Source of the DNA: Mytilus trossulus
Lineage: Eukaryota; Mollusca; Bivalvia; Mytilida; Mytilidae
Reading direction: 5' to 3'
DNA: 64,000 nucleotides
NCBI RefSeq assembly: GCF_036588685.1
Contig: NC_086383.1
Span: forward strand, 35,162,171-35,226,170
This document shows positions 36,996 through 50,674 of the stretch, piece by piece. The notes under the pieces were generated by a model. The model was not told where the DNA came from and did not search any database. It saw nothing but the letters and a program-made list of their open reading frames with translations. Each line of letters starts with the position of its first letter. The first letter of the stretch is position 1. The position numbers were made by a program, and so were the translations under genes.

Positions 36996-39900
36996 TACAA
37001 TATGGTCTACGAAAAAGTAGCCAATGAAAAAGAAAAATTCTAGTTTTTTTTTTTTTGCATATTTCAACATCCAAAGGGAGATAATAAAGACTCGGACATG
37101 GATGTATGAGTATGTCATGATACTGTAAAGTTTTAAAGATCATACTACGATTGCACATTTGGGATATAAATATTTTAAAATAACGTATCCATTTATGAGA
37201 ATGAGTAGTTATATTTATGCTATGTCGTTGACGGATATCATAAATAACCTTTGGTCTCATATGTTTTACTAGTTCTAAAATACAAAGTTATTGGAAGACT
37301 TTAAAATCACACAACTTTCAATGTACTTTATGCAAGCTGGAACGTCCGAACTGTTGTATAAAATGAATTCCATTCTATCAATTCACGAAACGAATACTGT
37401 TTATAATACAAATAACTGTGTATGAACCTTATCCACTGTAACAGAAGAGAAAAAAATTCCTTGACACATGCACAACACGCTTATGAATAAGCAATAACAC
37501 ATTCCCGCATTTATGTACTACCACGAAATGTCTGTAATGTTTATGTTGAAACACATAATGTAAGACACCAAAGGAAATGTACGACTTTTAAAATCCCATG
37601 CACGCTACGAAGAACTAACGGAATCATAGTTTAACGTCCTAAATTGTTGGTCCGTCAGTCTGTCAGCAATCGTTTCTGGTCAAATACTTAATAATAGCTT
37701 TGTGTCTGTAATGATTATATATGAAAACATAATGTATGATACCAAAGAAAACGATTGACTTTTTCATATCCTAATTACACGCTACGAGGAAGACCCGGTA
37801 TAATGGTTTTCAGTCCTAAAACTTTTGGTCCGTCAGTCTGTTAGCCATCTTGGTTTCTGGTCAAATACTTAGTTTTGTATCGGATTGCAATATTCCTCGG
37901 ATGTCACTCATAGCGGCATGACTTTTAGATAAGTATATTCTATTTAAGAATCATTTTTTTTAAACTAGAAATACCAACGCATAGCAAACGTTAGAAAACA
38001 CCTAGGACGTTTTACATGTTTAAAAGTTCAAGTATACCTAAACACATGAATAAGAAGTTGTGTTATGATTGCCAATTAGACAACTGTCCGCCAGAACCAA
38101 CACGACGTAGAAGTTAGCAACTATATTTAACTACAGTAGACGCTTCATCTAATTAGATTAAACGGATAACAGTCCTTTACATTGCCAAAGTAGCTTTAAT
38201 TCGTGTCATAATTTATTAGCATCAGGCGCAGATACATAGAACACGATTTACACATTCAATTTTTGCAGATGTTACCGTGATTCTAAAAATGCATAAAAAC
38301 AGATAAGACTGGTTCTCTGTCCTTATCTGTTTGGCTGTGATACCTGTATGTTGCAAGGAAGAAGACCAGCCCAAACAACAGATACAGTATCTCACAAAGG
38401 CGATAGACGTTCGTGTCATCTCTTTTTCTGCCATACGACGGTGACGGATGCTAAAAGATCAATGCTTCATCAGCATTTATTTATTGTGAGTGCATTTAAT
38501 TGCACTGCTATGTTTTTTAATTGTCTGTTCTTATATATAACCCTGATGTTGGTCCGTTCACCTGTAAAGTTGCATTTGTCTCGTTTATGCAAAGAAATCA
38601 TTATGTCCTATTGTTCGTAATGTTTTACATCCCCTTTAAACATACTTGGGGAATGGTATTTTCATCCTGTTATTGATTATTCCAAGTTTGTAAAATCAGT
38701 TCGCCCTTTTTTGTTGTTGAATCAAGAGAAGGGATTGGCGTTGTTTGATTGAAAATGTTTCCCTTTAATTTCATTATAAAAAAACGCACAAAAGAAACGA
38801 TATGTAAATGCATCTCCCTTCTCCCATATGGAATAGACAAGATGTGCAAACAGAAATTCAAAATGATTAGGAAAAGGATTTCTTTAATAGCTGGCTGTGC
38901 GGCTAAGGTTTTGATCATTGTTGAAGGCCTTTCGATGACATTTATTAGTTTATATTTATTTATTTCTACGTAATTTGCAGTCTAGTGAATTTACACGAAT
39001 GTCTCATTGCATGGCAATTTTTACCACACCTCCTTAATTTTGATGACTCTTTAATGTGATAACGGCAAAATATACCGTCTTACATTATACTATCAGCTAC
39101 TCTTCTTTATAGTACATTTGAGAGAATCCTTAAAAGGAAGACTTTAAATCACAAAGGTACTTTCCCGTATGCATCATTTCAATGTTTTTGTAAATTTATT
39201 TGCTTTACATATAGATCATTTGTATTGTAATCAGGTTACACACTGTAAACACTCATATACATTATTTGTACAGACGTGATAAGTAATTTACTGTATGTTG
39301 TACGCAATTACTGATTATTAGACGTGTATCTCTCTATCAGTACAGTATACGACAATATGTAAATAAAAAGATAAATCATCGGGAAAACCAAAACTGTATT
39401 CGTTCCTTCGTCATCATTTCGTTTTGTAAATTTTAAACCGAATTTCAAAGTTTATACTAATTAATAAAAAAAGAATTATATGAGTACAATAATGATATAA
39501 TTTTACATAAATGCATTGGCAAATTATCAGTCTGAAAATTCATGAAATATTTGCAGCTGGACACAACACTGTCATCAACGAATTTATCAATGGTGTACAA
39601 CAATACTCTACAGACTGGTATTCTTTGAGGAACTTGTCATTTTACGTTAAGGATGGTTAGGAATTGTTTTTGAACCATTCAGTACATGTGTACTTGAAGT
39701 TCGTTTGTTTTGGAATGCCATAGTTGTTTGTCATTTACCTGTATCATTTACCGGTAAAAAATAGCAACTGAATATTTTGTTTGTGAAATTTAAGACTTTT
39801 AATTTGTTTTTTTGTCCAAGGTTCTCATTTCCCAAAACCTGATTCTGTGATGACTGTCGTAATCTCGTGTAGCTTTGTCAACTGTAAGAAAAAAGCTTCT

Positions 39901-40483
39901 GCTTTCTAAATCTCGTACATTCAGTTCATGTTATTTTTTTGACAATGTTCATAGTTGTCTTTATCTCAATTTTCGATTGATACTTTCACGTCTTACTTTC
40001 AATTTCCTATCTAACAATTTTTCATTTTTCTACAAATTTTTTTCAGCAAGTATGGTTAAATGGCGGATCGCGACGAGGGCACCCGGTATATTGAACTGTC
40101 ACGTGTATGCATATCTACTATTATCGTTTGCTCAAAAAAGGAACAGATAAAATGATATTTCATTTGAGGTTCTATACTCAATATACTGAAAAATATCATT
40201 CAGATTATCAAAAATATTTTGTTATTTTGTTTTCGTTTTTCCGCGTTTGTAAGTTAAAGAATCGTGTCTTAAAACTCCAAGGGCAGATACATAAGGTAAT
40301 ATGCAAACAGTATATCATGCAGCATTATTTTATACTTTTGAAATATTTGCCCCACATTTCGGACAAATCCTCAACGTTTAAACTGTAATGGACAACAATG
40401 TGCAAACAAATTTTGAACATTATATAATACATAAGTAGGAAGTAAGGCGTTGATAATCCAAGGTTATACAAATCAAATTTTAA

Positions 40484-42455
40484 GAGACATTCTCTGTAAG
40501 CATCAAAGGATAAGGAATATTGATGGCCACTAATATTTTCAGATTTAAGTAATTTTTGTTTTATATGTTGGTCTTAACCTAAATATAAAAAATATAAATT
40601 AAATTTGAACAAATTCTATGTGGTTGCCATGGTTACGCATGGTCATAAATTTTGCCTTTTTAACTTGCTTAGAAATGGTAAAAAAAGTGAAAAACTGGTA
40701 TTTTTGTGATGAAATTATCATATTTTATTGATCTGAAATATTAATATACTGTTTGCACATGAAAAGAATATGATAAGGTCTACCCTTACATGCAAAAACA
40801 ACAAGAAATATGGAAAGCTAAACATGGGAAATTATTCAGTGAAGTTTGCATATTTTCCAATAGTATAAAGAACCTCCAAATTCCAAAAATAACACATTTT
40901 CAAATTCAAAAAAAAACATTTTCGCGATTTTTCCAGCCAAATTGTTAATAACCCAGTAAAAATTAAGATATTCAACAATTATATGTTAAAAATTTAGAAT
41001 GAGTAAATTTACTGATTTTTTTTTACAAAAATTTGAAAAAAATGAATTTTTCATGAAATGTGAGAAAATTCAGTCAATTTAATCACTCATACCCCATATA
41101 TTGTCTTTATTTACTGTAAGCATCGACATGCATACTATTATAACTTGTGAAACATATGCAGTGTAAAACATTATGCAATTAGAATGAATGAAAGCAATTT
41201 ATAAAAAACAATATTTCAAGGTCATTGTCTTTAATTCAAGGTCATTTAGTATAAAACTTCATGCATTGATTTTTTTTTATATTGTAGGATATAAAAGTCA
41301 TAAGCTAAAATGTGTCTTATTTTTGTGAAAATATGTAATATTTAATTAGCATTATTTGAAAAATAACAGTAATACATAGAAAAACAAGACAAACATACAT
41401 GTATATCTGCTTTTCTGAGGAGAACTAGTTTAACCAACAACGGACGCAATACAAACTTTTGTGTATGCTTTACCTCAAAAACCACGATTTTTTTAAGAAA
41501 AAAACCAATCTTGGATCTAAATAATCATTAAATGAATAACTTTTTCTTTCTATTAACATTTGCTTGTTTATTCCATTGCCTTAATTAGTATTTGATAACT
41601 AAAATTTCCCCCTCTTTATTGCAAATACTTAATGGAACAATCAAAACGTATGGTTTTAAATGAAATGTTGTCAAATTTAAGTTTATACAGATAGAAGGGA
41701 TATTTAAGTGCAATTAAGATTAGCAAAATATACTGACAAAGTGAGGATATCTCTTTTCATGTTTCAATAATATTCAATACATTAAAAAGAAATCAATTGA
41801 AATAAACCAGAACAAATCAATAGCCACCCCCAACCCCTTTTCCAGAAAAAATAAATTGTAAAAAAAAAAAATTGATGTAGCCTTGTGGATTTCATTCTGT
41901 GTACATAAAGGTTTCATAAAAAGATATCAAAATGTCAAACGGCAAGCAGACACATGACAGATGAAATTCATGTCAAATGACAACATAGGAGACAATAAAT
42001 GGTTTCAGATGTATATATATACAAATTTACATATAATTTGGGAAACAATAATTTGCTCATATATTTGCACCTAATGTAAATGATGTATGGGCAAATAATA
42101 CAGCAGCAAGAGTAATTATTACACATTGCAAAGTACAAAAAAAAATTTATAACTAAAGGGTATCTTTTAACTTTGAAATTTTCTTTAAATAATACTCAAC
42201 TCTTTATGTACCAAATACTGAATGAACTTTTTTCTTTTCTTTGAATTATTTGATTTTGTTTTTCATCAAAGATTTGAAGTATGATTTTCTTTACCTTTTA
42301 ACCTCACACATTCAAAATCAAATGGTAATATCTTAAGAAAGTTAGTCATGAAGGTATTCTTTCATACGCATATTTAGATTTCAAATCTTAAAGAAAAGTT
42401 GTGTCAAAATTATAAAGAACTAAATCTACAAAATTTGTATCTGTATTATATGCCC
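40484..42455. other. Non-coding part of the insertion, downstream of the transposase-like gene
   Basis: Very AT-rich with no ORF of note. Confidence 0.45.
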
Positions 42456-45400
42456 TTAATTGGTTGCAGACAGCTTAGACAAGACTGATGTATTTAAATT
42501 TGTAAGATTTTGTTCAAACTGAGCTGCTGCTTGTTGATCCTGATCTGAACTGCTTTTTAAGTTCCTGAATGTCCTAGAAAAGTAGCTATTTATTTGTTGA
42601 GAAGAAAGGAATTCACTAATTTCAAACATTCTGTCTCCATTTGATAGTTTTTTATGTCTCATTTCATTAGCGACTTCAGTAGGATCAGCTTTGTTTCCTG
42701 TTATGGTTCCCTGTTTAAACTTCTCATCAAGAAATTTCTTTTGCGTATTGTTGAAGCGAGTGGTTTTACGTTGTTTCCGCAAAGCCCATCCTTCATCTAA
42801 GTCTGTTTCACCAGAGCTCTGAACTGTGTCAGAAAATTTAACAACAGGTCGGGTCTCACTGGTTTTTAATTTTTCAACATAGAGTGTTTTGGTTAAATCT
42901 ATCCTGCATTGTTTTTCTGGAACCAAAGTGCAGTTATTCACGTGAAGATGCAATTCCAGATCTTTGTATCTTGAAAAACTTTTCATACATCCATCTGTAG
43001 GACATGTGAATAAACTCTCCTCATTGTTTTCCTCATTTTTTATTTTTTTTACACATCCAAAGGATAATAAATCTTCAATGCGACTTTCCTCCTCAATCAA
43101 CAATGGACATAGAGCATACTGGCTGGTCTTTACTATTGTAGTCCACGGAATAAGCAGACCTGAAATCATATGGTTTAAATTTTTATTAAAACATATCACA
43201 ATCACATATTTTTTTGCATAATAGTTTAAAAATACATGTATTCTACCTGTAATTGCAAATTTACTAGTTATTCCTTTTTTGAGTCTTCTGTTTTGGTCTT
43301 GAAAACTAGTTATGCATAGTATAAATGATGTGCTACAGTTACTTGATTCAGTCATCAGGGAAGTAAAGTTCAAATGGAAACGGCTGTATCAAAAATATAC
43401 TAGTGGTGCTCCCATACAAAATAATACACTTTCTGTCATTAGATCTATAGTAAATTAAGAAAAACAAAATTCTGATAAAAGCTTGAAACAGCAAAAGGTT
43501 AAGACAGACAAAATATGTGCACCGCCAACTAACATGCCAAATAATTTTACAACATGTCATTAGGCATTTGTAGTACATATAGTAACACCCCTTCTCAATA
43601 TAAAATTGTAGTACATGTAGTAACACCCCTTCTCAATATAAAATTGTAGTACATGTAGTAACACCCCTTCTCAATGTAAAAAGTCAATCTTAAAATTGGT
43701 TTGTTGAGTGGAATAAAGAAAGAAAAAAATGCCTTCGCCTTTGTGGTATGGACATTTGTGGTATAATTTCAAAGAGATACATAAACCATTCCATGAGTTA
43801 TTGTCTGTAAACTAGAAGAATGCTTATTTGTGCCTTTTTTACCCCCAATTCCTAAACTGTTTGGACCATAACCCACAATATTAATCCCAACATTTTTTTG
43901 TGTCATAAATCCTGTGTTTAAATTTCATAGATTTCTATTTACGTATACTAAAGTTATTGTGCTAAAACCAACAAATACAGCATCTACGTGGTACCAATAT
44001 ACAACAGCATTTTTTTTTGCAGTCATATAAAAAGGACAGACATAGGTAGAAAAAAAAACAATTATATTTTAATTAACTTTTCTCATAATCTGCATACCTG
44101 GCCCTATACCATATGCTTTCCAAACTCTAAGTCCTCCATTTTCAAACACAAAGTTGTTGTATGATGTTATGCCAGGTATAGAAGCTTGGTTCTTCGTAGC
44201 AGTGTCTCTGGTTTGGATCTTCACAACTTTAATAAGACATTTAACATTTTTCTTAGTTCTTTCAATGGCCTGAAATAAACAAGACAAATTATCTTACATT
44301 TGTATTTATCAATAATAAAAATCTGTTTCAATCAATAGAAAAGTCAGTGCTTTCTACAAGGGCAACCATCTTTCTAATGATATGGTTTGGCGAATGTAAA
44401 TAAGATATCAAACAGGAAAGCTATGATAGACTTTTTACTTAAGTGTCAGACTAAAATTCTTTCTTTTGTCTAGAGTGATGTCTCAGATTAAATTATCTAT
44501 TGTATTACTGATAAATCATTAAGTATTGGTTTCTATAACCATAAATTACATGAACTTTAACACCACTCTTTCATAGATACAAATATCAGATTTGAAGTAT
44601 GACTGGACTTATAATGTTGTAAAATGGGATACAAAGCCTTTACATAAATTAAGAGCTATTTGTAAAGTTATTATTATATAATAAGGTATCATCTGTTATA
44701 TTAAACATCAATGTTTTTATAAAGTCAGTACATTTAAAAAGATCTCTGGTCGATATTTGTATCATATGCAATCATACAACATATTCCAATTTCATCACAA
44801 AAAAATAAATTCTGCCATCTGCCATGTACGGTTTAAAAATTGTAGAAATTACAACATCATATTCTAGAAATTAAACAAAATTCATTCCTGAATACTTACT
44901 GTTTTTATCTGCTTAGCATTCACAACATCATTCCCTTGGTTAACATATCTCTTAATTCCACTCTTGAATGTAGCAGCTGCTCTATCACAGGCCCCTTTCC
45001 CATCTTGGGCTTCACAGAAGTTATATGATACAATATGTCCCTTTGAAGGCTGGTTGTTGTTGATGTTGATTATAGTATCAGCACATTTATAACACGCAGC
45101 GTTATCTGACCATAGGTGTACAGATTTGACCTCTGGATTGTTTTTTAAAACATTGTTAAGAACATCACAAATTGTTGCTGATGTTGTTTTTGAGTCCTGT
45201 GAAATCTGTGAATCGAATATGTGAACAAAGGTCAAAGATTGTAACTCTTCTGCATTTCTTCGGAAGCAAACAGATATATGCCATGATATACCTCGTTTTC
45301 CAAACCAATCAAGTTGATCTTCTCTGTATTTGCGAGGTAGATACTTCATGGCCCAATCAAATACAACAAAAACTTCATCTTCTTTCATTGAATTGAAAAG

Positions 45401-48400
45401 AAATGATTTTGCAGCTTCTTGGTTTCTTGCTCTTAAGATATGACTCTTCCAAAGGAAAATGCTCTCTACTGCTTGCTGAGCTCTATATACAATATCATCT
45501 TTTGTCTGTTGATCTGTAAAATTAGCTATTTCTACCTCTTTCAAAATTCCATGTAATAATTCCTTCAGCTGCTCACAAGATTCACAAACCTTATTGTGAT
45601 CATGGTTGCATTTATCCTTGAAGTGTTCCTCTTTTGTACTTGATAAAGCAAATTTTCTACAATGGTCAGCTACCTCATTCTCCTCTGACACATGAACCTA
45701 TAAAGAAAACGCAAATTGAACTTAAAAGTAAGGTGTTGTAAGATTAGTAATATTAGAAGAATTCTTTTGCAGCACCAAGATATAGTTCTCATTTCACAAA
45801 AATGTGATGGTAATCAACTGCTCACATATAAATCAGGAGTTTTTATTGCCATTTTTATTATGTCTATAAAAAAGAAGATGTGGTATGATTGCCAATGAGA
45901 CAACTATCCACAAAAGACCAAAATGACACAGACATTGACAACTATAGGTCACCGTATGGCCTTCAACAATGAGCAAAGCCCACACCACATAGTCAGCTAT
46001 AAAAGGCCCTGATAAGACAATGTAAAAAAATTCAAACGAGAAAACTAACGGCCTTATTTAAGTAAAAAAATGAACAAAAAACAAATATGTAACACATAAA
46101 CAAACAACAACCACTGAATTACAGGCTCCTGACTTGGGACAGGCACATACATTAATAATGTGGCGGGGATAAACATGTTAGCGTGATCCCAACCCTCCCC
46201 CTAACCTGGGACAGTGGTTATAACAGTCAAACATAAGAAGGAACTATAATAATCAGTTGAACGAGGCTTAACTCATCAGATAGACAAAAAATAAAAGTTG
46301 ATGTGGTCTGTTTAAAAAAAGATAGTCAACAATATCTAGTATAAGGAATGATTGTTAGGCGTAAATGTCTGCCTGGCAGGCATAATTTAACCTTGACCTC
46401 ATTTTCTTTTTTAAATGGTAAGTTTTTGTGTTTGGTCTGTTTTCAATTACCATAATCAAAATGTCAACTATATTGGTGTATGTAATAATTGTAAGGGGTA
46501 AATCTCTGTTTGACATGATTTATCTGACCTTGACCTCATTGTCATGAATCTTTGAAAAATGTTAAGTTTATGTGATATTTTAGTAAAATCTTTATCTTTA
46601 AGACTTTTAACATAAAATGTCAATGGCCATGCAGTAAAGCAAGAGAGACATTCAAATATTAACATTCTTTTTTATATTACTCCTACATTTAATATTTTGG
46701 TGGACAATATAATTATTGCAACTGCACACCTCAAAAAGGATTTTTGACCATAATTTTGGTCCAATTTATGAGATATCTTGTGTTATTACATAATTGAATA
46801 ATGTACCTTGTAATCTGTTTTCATATATCGTTTTGCTTCTAACAACAGTCTGTTCAATTCAGTCCCATTTGATGTTTCTGGGTATCCTTCTGACACAACA
46901 ATATCTTGAAGATCCTGAATGTAGAAGTAAAAAAAAAATCAATGAGTTTTTTTTTCAATATATATGTTAATATATACACATATTTACATAAATAAGCACA
47001 CCGTGAAAGAACAAATCAAATAGTAGGACACTTAAACTCATATGTTCTACATACCAAGGTTTCTAAATTTTAAAATGTTAGTTCTAGTGACCTAATTTTC
47101 CAGTTATTTCAACCTTATGGCAAAATTTATTTAAATTATCACTGATGTTTTCAAATTAGAGTGTTTCCCATTGATAATCTGCTAATTGCTATTTTGGCTA
47201 TGACCTTGTTGATGTTTACATTGACAACACATGTATTCTTGGTTTATCAGGATAATATGTTAAAACTTGTACATATGTATAGACAGTCAGGGGACTTACT
47301 TAAACAAGTGATTTTCTAAATCACTGATTCAAGTAACACTATTTCCATAAAGGTTGGAAGTTAGAGTTGTCTTTCTTTAATAATCACCTATTTAAGTAGT
47401 ACAAATTAATCACTAGAAGAAGTGATCAAATTTTATTTTATCTTTAAATATAGAATACTAATGATCCAGGGACTAATTGTGTTTCTAAACTTATCAGAAC
47501 CAACATCTGTGTTGTCTATGATGACCAGGTCATTTCAGGTGATGACCTTGTATTGAATCTAGGATAATGACATAAAAATCACTTGTTTAAGTATCAGACC
47601 TCAATTTCCTTCCCAAAAATCACTTCTTTAAGTATCATTCTTTTAATAACCCCCACTAATTTCAACATCCCAGAACAGTGGAATTTTTATCGCGAACAGT
47701 AGAATTTTATTACAAAAGCTCAAATTTGCTACTTAAATAAGTGATTTAAAAATCACTTATTTCAGTAAGTCCCCTGACTGATAGACAAGTTTGATACAGT
47801 GAACCAAAATAATATTATAAAATACCTGAAATCCCCTGCTTCCTTCAGCAACAAAGTAGTCTAGTCCCTCCAGTGACTTTCTGACAGTAGCTGAACATTC
47901 TGAAAGTATCCTAAACATTGTGCTGCTACCTGAAACATTAAAAAAAAAGTCATTTATCAAAGTACATTGATGAAATTTTTCACAATTTTTTTTAAAGCTA
48001 GAAATTAGAGCTCTGTAAAATCTCGTTATATAATTTAATGAGTTTTCACATCCACCCATCTTCAAATAGCTCTTTACTAAAAAAGTTCATTTAAAGCTTC
48101 AAGTATGATAGCTGCTTATTGTTGAAAGGTGTAAGTTCAACTGTAATATATTTCTTCATTTCCTTTGGTCTTAATGGCATTTAACACCACATCTTCCTTC
48201 GTTTATTTAATTAATTTTATATGATGATTACAGTACAATTTTCTAAGTATTAATTATCTTCAAGTAATATTTAAATAAAAAGCAGTTTTTCAATTAGGAA
48301 AACTTTAGCTTTAAATATGAACTACTAACTTGATAAGGTTAAATAATTACCTAGTAAACCGATCTCATTCTCCTCACAATATGCCTGGTACTGTTGAATA

Positions 48401-50674
48401 ATGGCTGCAGGTCCCATGCATCTTATTATATTAGGTGCATCCATAACTTCCCCTGATGATAACTTCAGATGTCTTTCTCCAAATGGCAGATCCTTGATGA
48501 TGTGACTTGAAGTAATAAAATCCAAGAAATTGGAAAGCTTTTCCTGATCCATTTTATTTCTAGTTTTACATGTTTCACTTGGTGGTATTGCACAACCGTA
48601 TAATATGCTATGTTTCTGTGCAACATAGTATCTATATTCAGTCAATCCTGGTAAGTAATTGATAAGCTGTCTAAAGCTGAGTTTTATTGCCAGAACAGAT
48701 AAAACTTGTCTCCTTACTTGCCAGGCAGAAGAATTTTCATAGGATTCAACAAGAGCGGTTATCAATTTACTATTACCATTATCATCCTCATCCTGGTGTT
48801 CATCATCTTCACATATATTGTTAAATATATCATCATATTCCCCTGGGAAAAATGTGTCAATTATGGTGTAGAAGCATTCCTTAAACAAACCCTGATATCT
48901 TCTCTTTGTCCTCTTACTGCTGTCCTTCCATCTCTGAATTGGCAAACTAATTGCTGATACCTTTCTGGAGTTCAAATAATTATTCAAAAGATCGACATAG
49001 TGTTCTCTATTATAGTCTTCTATTGTACTTGCTGTGTTCTGACTTGAGGAAATTGTATTCTGACTTGAGAAAATTGAACTCTGGCTTGATTGGTCAGTTA
49101 CCATATATGAACTTTGAAAATTATCCTGAATAACAAAATAAATCCTGCATTGTAAGAATGAATGGAGAAGAGTGAATCTAAATGTCAATTAATTGTGTTT
49201 TTTTGTTTGTTTTATTTATGGAATACTGTTAAATTAACATATTCTTGAATTTCATCTTTAATCATACTGAATTGTCTTGTCCTGAAATTGCTTGAAAATT
49301 TGCCTCTAATGTACAATGCATGCTTATATGAGCGTGCATACCATTTGTTCATTGCAAGTATATAACTTATTCTATGATTGTTGCTATTAAGTTACACATA
49401 TTATTCTTGTAATTTATGTGTATATAAAAAATACAAATACAAATACAATTTAAGTACAGTGAAGGAAAAGATAAAAATTAAATAACGAGTTGAAAAATGT
49501 TGTAAAGCAAGACTCATCTACCTTTTCTCCTATTTCATAGCACAATTTTTTTTTAAATATTTTCCTACCTTTATTTTTATTTTTAGTACCTTAACCTACA
49601 ATGGTTTTCTTTTATATAATTGTGACTTGGATGGAGAGTTGTCTCATTGGCACTCATACCACATCTTCTTATATCTATATATACATGTAGTATAGCTTTA
49701 AACGCAACAAAGGCAGGATACTAGAGAATCTGACCAATGTAGATGCATATATGAAACATCACAAAATTACAAAATTATTGTGATGTCCTATAATAGACAA
49801 TAGTTCCCTAAATTATGAATATGTATATGTCCAAAATTTACCAATATTATACAACTTACTAAATCGTATGAAGTTTCTCTTAGGTCATATGGTTTGTCTT
49901 GGTTACTGGTATTCTTTTCAAAATCATCCTGAAATTTAAATTATATAAAAGGATGTAATATTTAACAAGGTTAATATATCTTGCAGTTACATAGATACAT
50001 GTATATACACCATATACATTTATATTGATATATACAAATTTCATTTATATAAACACATAATAGATACCTTTACAGCTCTAAAATTGTTGACAATGTTTTT
50101 TCAAGGGGTACCAATTTGCTCTATCACCCTCTCAGCTATGTGTTATTTAATTTATCATACTGAAGGTCCTAACATTTTTGTCTTCTTCAGATTAATTTTA
50201 TTTCAAAAGGATTTTCTATGACGTCACGTACATAACAACGTTACGAGTGTTAGAAATAAACAACAATACAGTTTTTTTTTTTATTTTGACAGTTAAATAA
50301 TAAAATTTGATCCAAAACGTAAAACTTAAGCATTGTATTCAACTACTTGATGTAAATTCAATCCGTTGTCCTTTAAATTGTCGATTTTTGATTGGTTTAG
50401 ACGAGAGGGTAACATTCAAAAAAATTGTCACCCTCTCAGCTATGTGATAGAGTAAAATGACACCCTCATATTAGCCAATCAAAATATGGCATTTTAACGT
50501 GAAGTATAATAAAATAAAATGTATCCTTTATGTATTTAATTATAGTTGGCTAATATTAAAAAAAAATTGTGCAACTGCAAAAAAAAGGGAAAAAGTAACT
50601 TCAAATGATTTTTGTAGTGCAATTTAACTTTACCATACATTCAGATTGTTCTTCAACTGTTCTTTTTGTTTCAT
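42456..50674 (-). CDS. Transposase-like protein: HTH-like region, zinc cluster, RNase H-like DDE/D core, C2H2 finger, homeodomain-like region (8 exons)
   Basis: Exons on the minus strand: 50639-50674 (tentative start), 49860-49928, 48351-49125, 47826-47929, 46807-46914, 44900-45697, 44098-44269 and 42456-43159. All introns are GT-AG and phases agree, giving about 921 residues with no stop. An acidic, Ser/Gln-rich N terminus precedes a probable HTH (about 150-210). A C/H cluster (CNHDHNKVCESC, about 394-405) precedes an RNase H-like fold. Candidate catalytic residues are D478 (VVFDWAMKYLP), D562 (LWSDNAACY) and E593 or D602 (FCEAQDGKGACDR). A C2H2 finger is at 740-764 and a homeodomain-like stretch at about 818-858. 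I recognise the sequence as a large, mostly unnamed family in cnidarians and molluscs. The transposase role is inferred from the fold and copy-number behaviour. Its intactness and repeat-laden introns also allow a domesticated host gene. The first exon is the weakest call. Confidence 0.8.
43570..43683. repeat. 38-bp tandem repeat, three copies, intronic
   Basis: Units start GTAGTACATGTAGTAACACC at 43570, 43608 and 43646, nearly identical. They lie in the last intron of the transposase-like gene. Confidence 0.9.
45868..46300. repeat. Dispersed mussel repeat in an intron
   Basis: Starts AGATGTGGTATGATTGCC and contains GCTCCTGACTTGGGACAGGC. The reverse-oriented counterpart is at 52600-53015. 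Confidence 0.8.
46340..46645 (+). mobile_element. Two-unit copy of the tandem-core element, intronic
   Basis: Units with CCTTGACCTCATTTTC (46393) and TGACCTTGACCTCATTGTC (about 46525), followed by the same type of right end as at 29700 (AAGACTTTTAACATAAAATG). Confidence 0.7.
47284..47780. mobile_element. 497-bp MITE with 5-bp target duplication and repeated subterminal motif
   Basis: The ends are CAGTCAGGGGACTTACT and its exact complement. ATAGA flanks both sides (47279-47283 and 47781-47785). Variants of AATCACTTGTTTAAGTA recur at least six times in both orientations. It lies in the intron between exons 46807-46914 and 47826-47929, only 46 bp from the latter's 3' end. Confidence 0.85.
49590..49680. 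repeat. Dispersed mussel repeat end
   Basis: GGATGGAGAGTTGTCTCATT followed by GGCACTCATACC. Same end as at 11350-11400. Confidence 0.6.
50119..50460. repeat. Inverted/direct repeat pair around CACCCTCTCAGCTATGTG
   Basis: The left block is CTCTATCACCCTCTCAGC then TATGTG (50119-50142). The right block is CACCCTCTCAGCTATGTG then ATAGAG. The outermost CTCTATCAC/GTGATAGAG are inverted, while the shared CACCCTCTCAGCTATGTG is direct. Possibly a MITE near the right end of the insertion. Confidence 0.4.

Noticed and set aside
36973..37260. A 95-codon minus frame, with a 60-codon counterpart at 65-247
   Set aside because: It lies within the duplicated non-coding sequence, and indels between the copies break the frame.
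43100..43373. The open frame upstream of 43159 as part of the transposase-like protein
   Set aside because: A clear acceptor at 43160-43161 joins in phase with the donor at 44098. The frame beyond it is intron.
45172..45396. A plus-strand frame opposite the DDE-like exon
   Set aside because: It is a shadow of the minus-strand exon 44900-45697.
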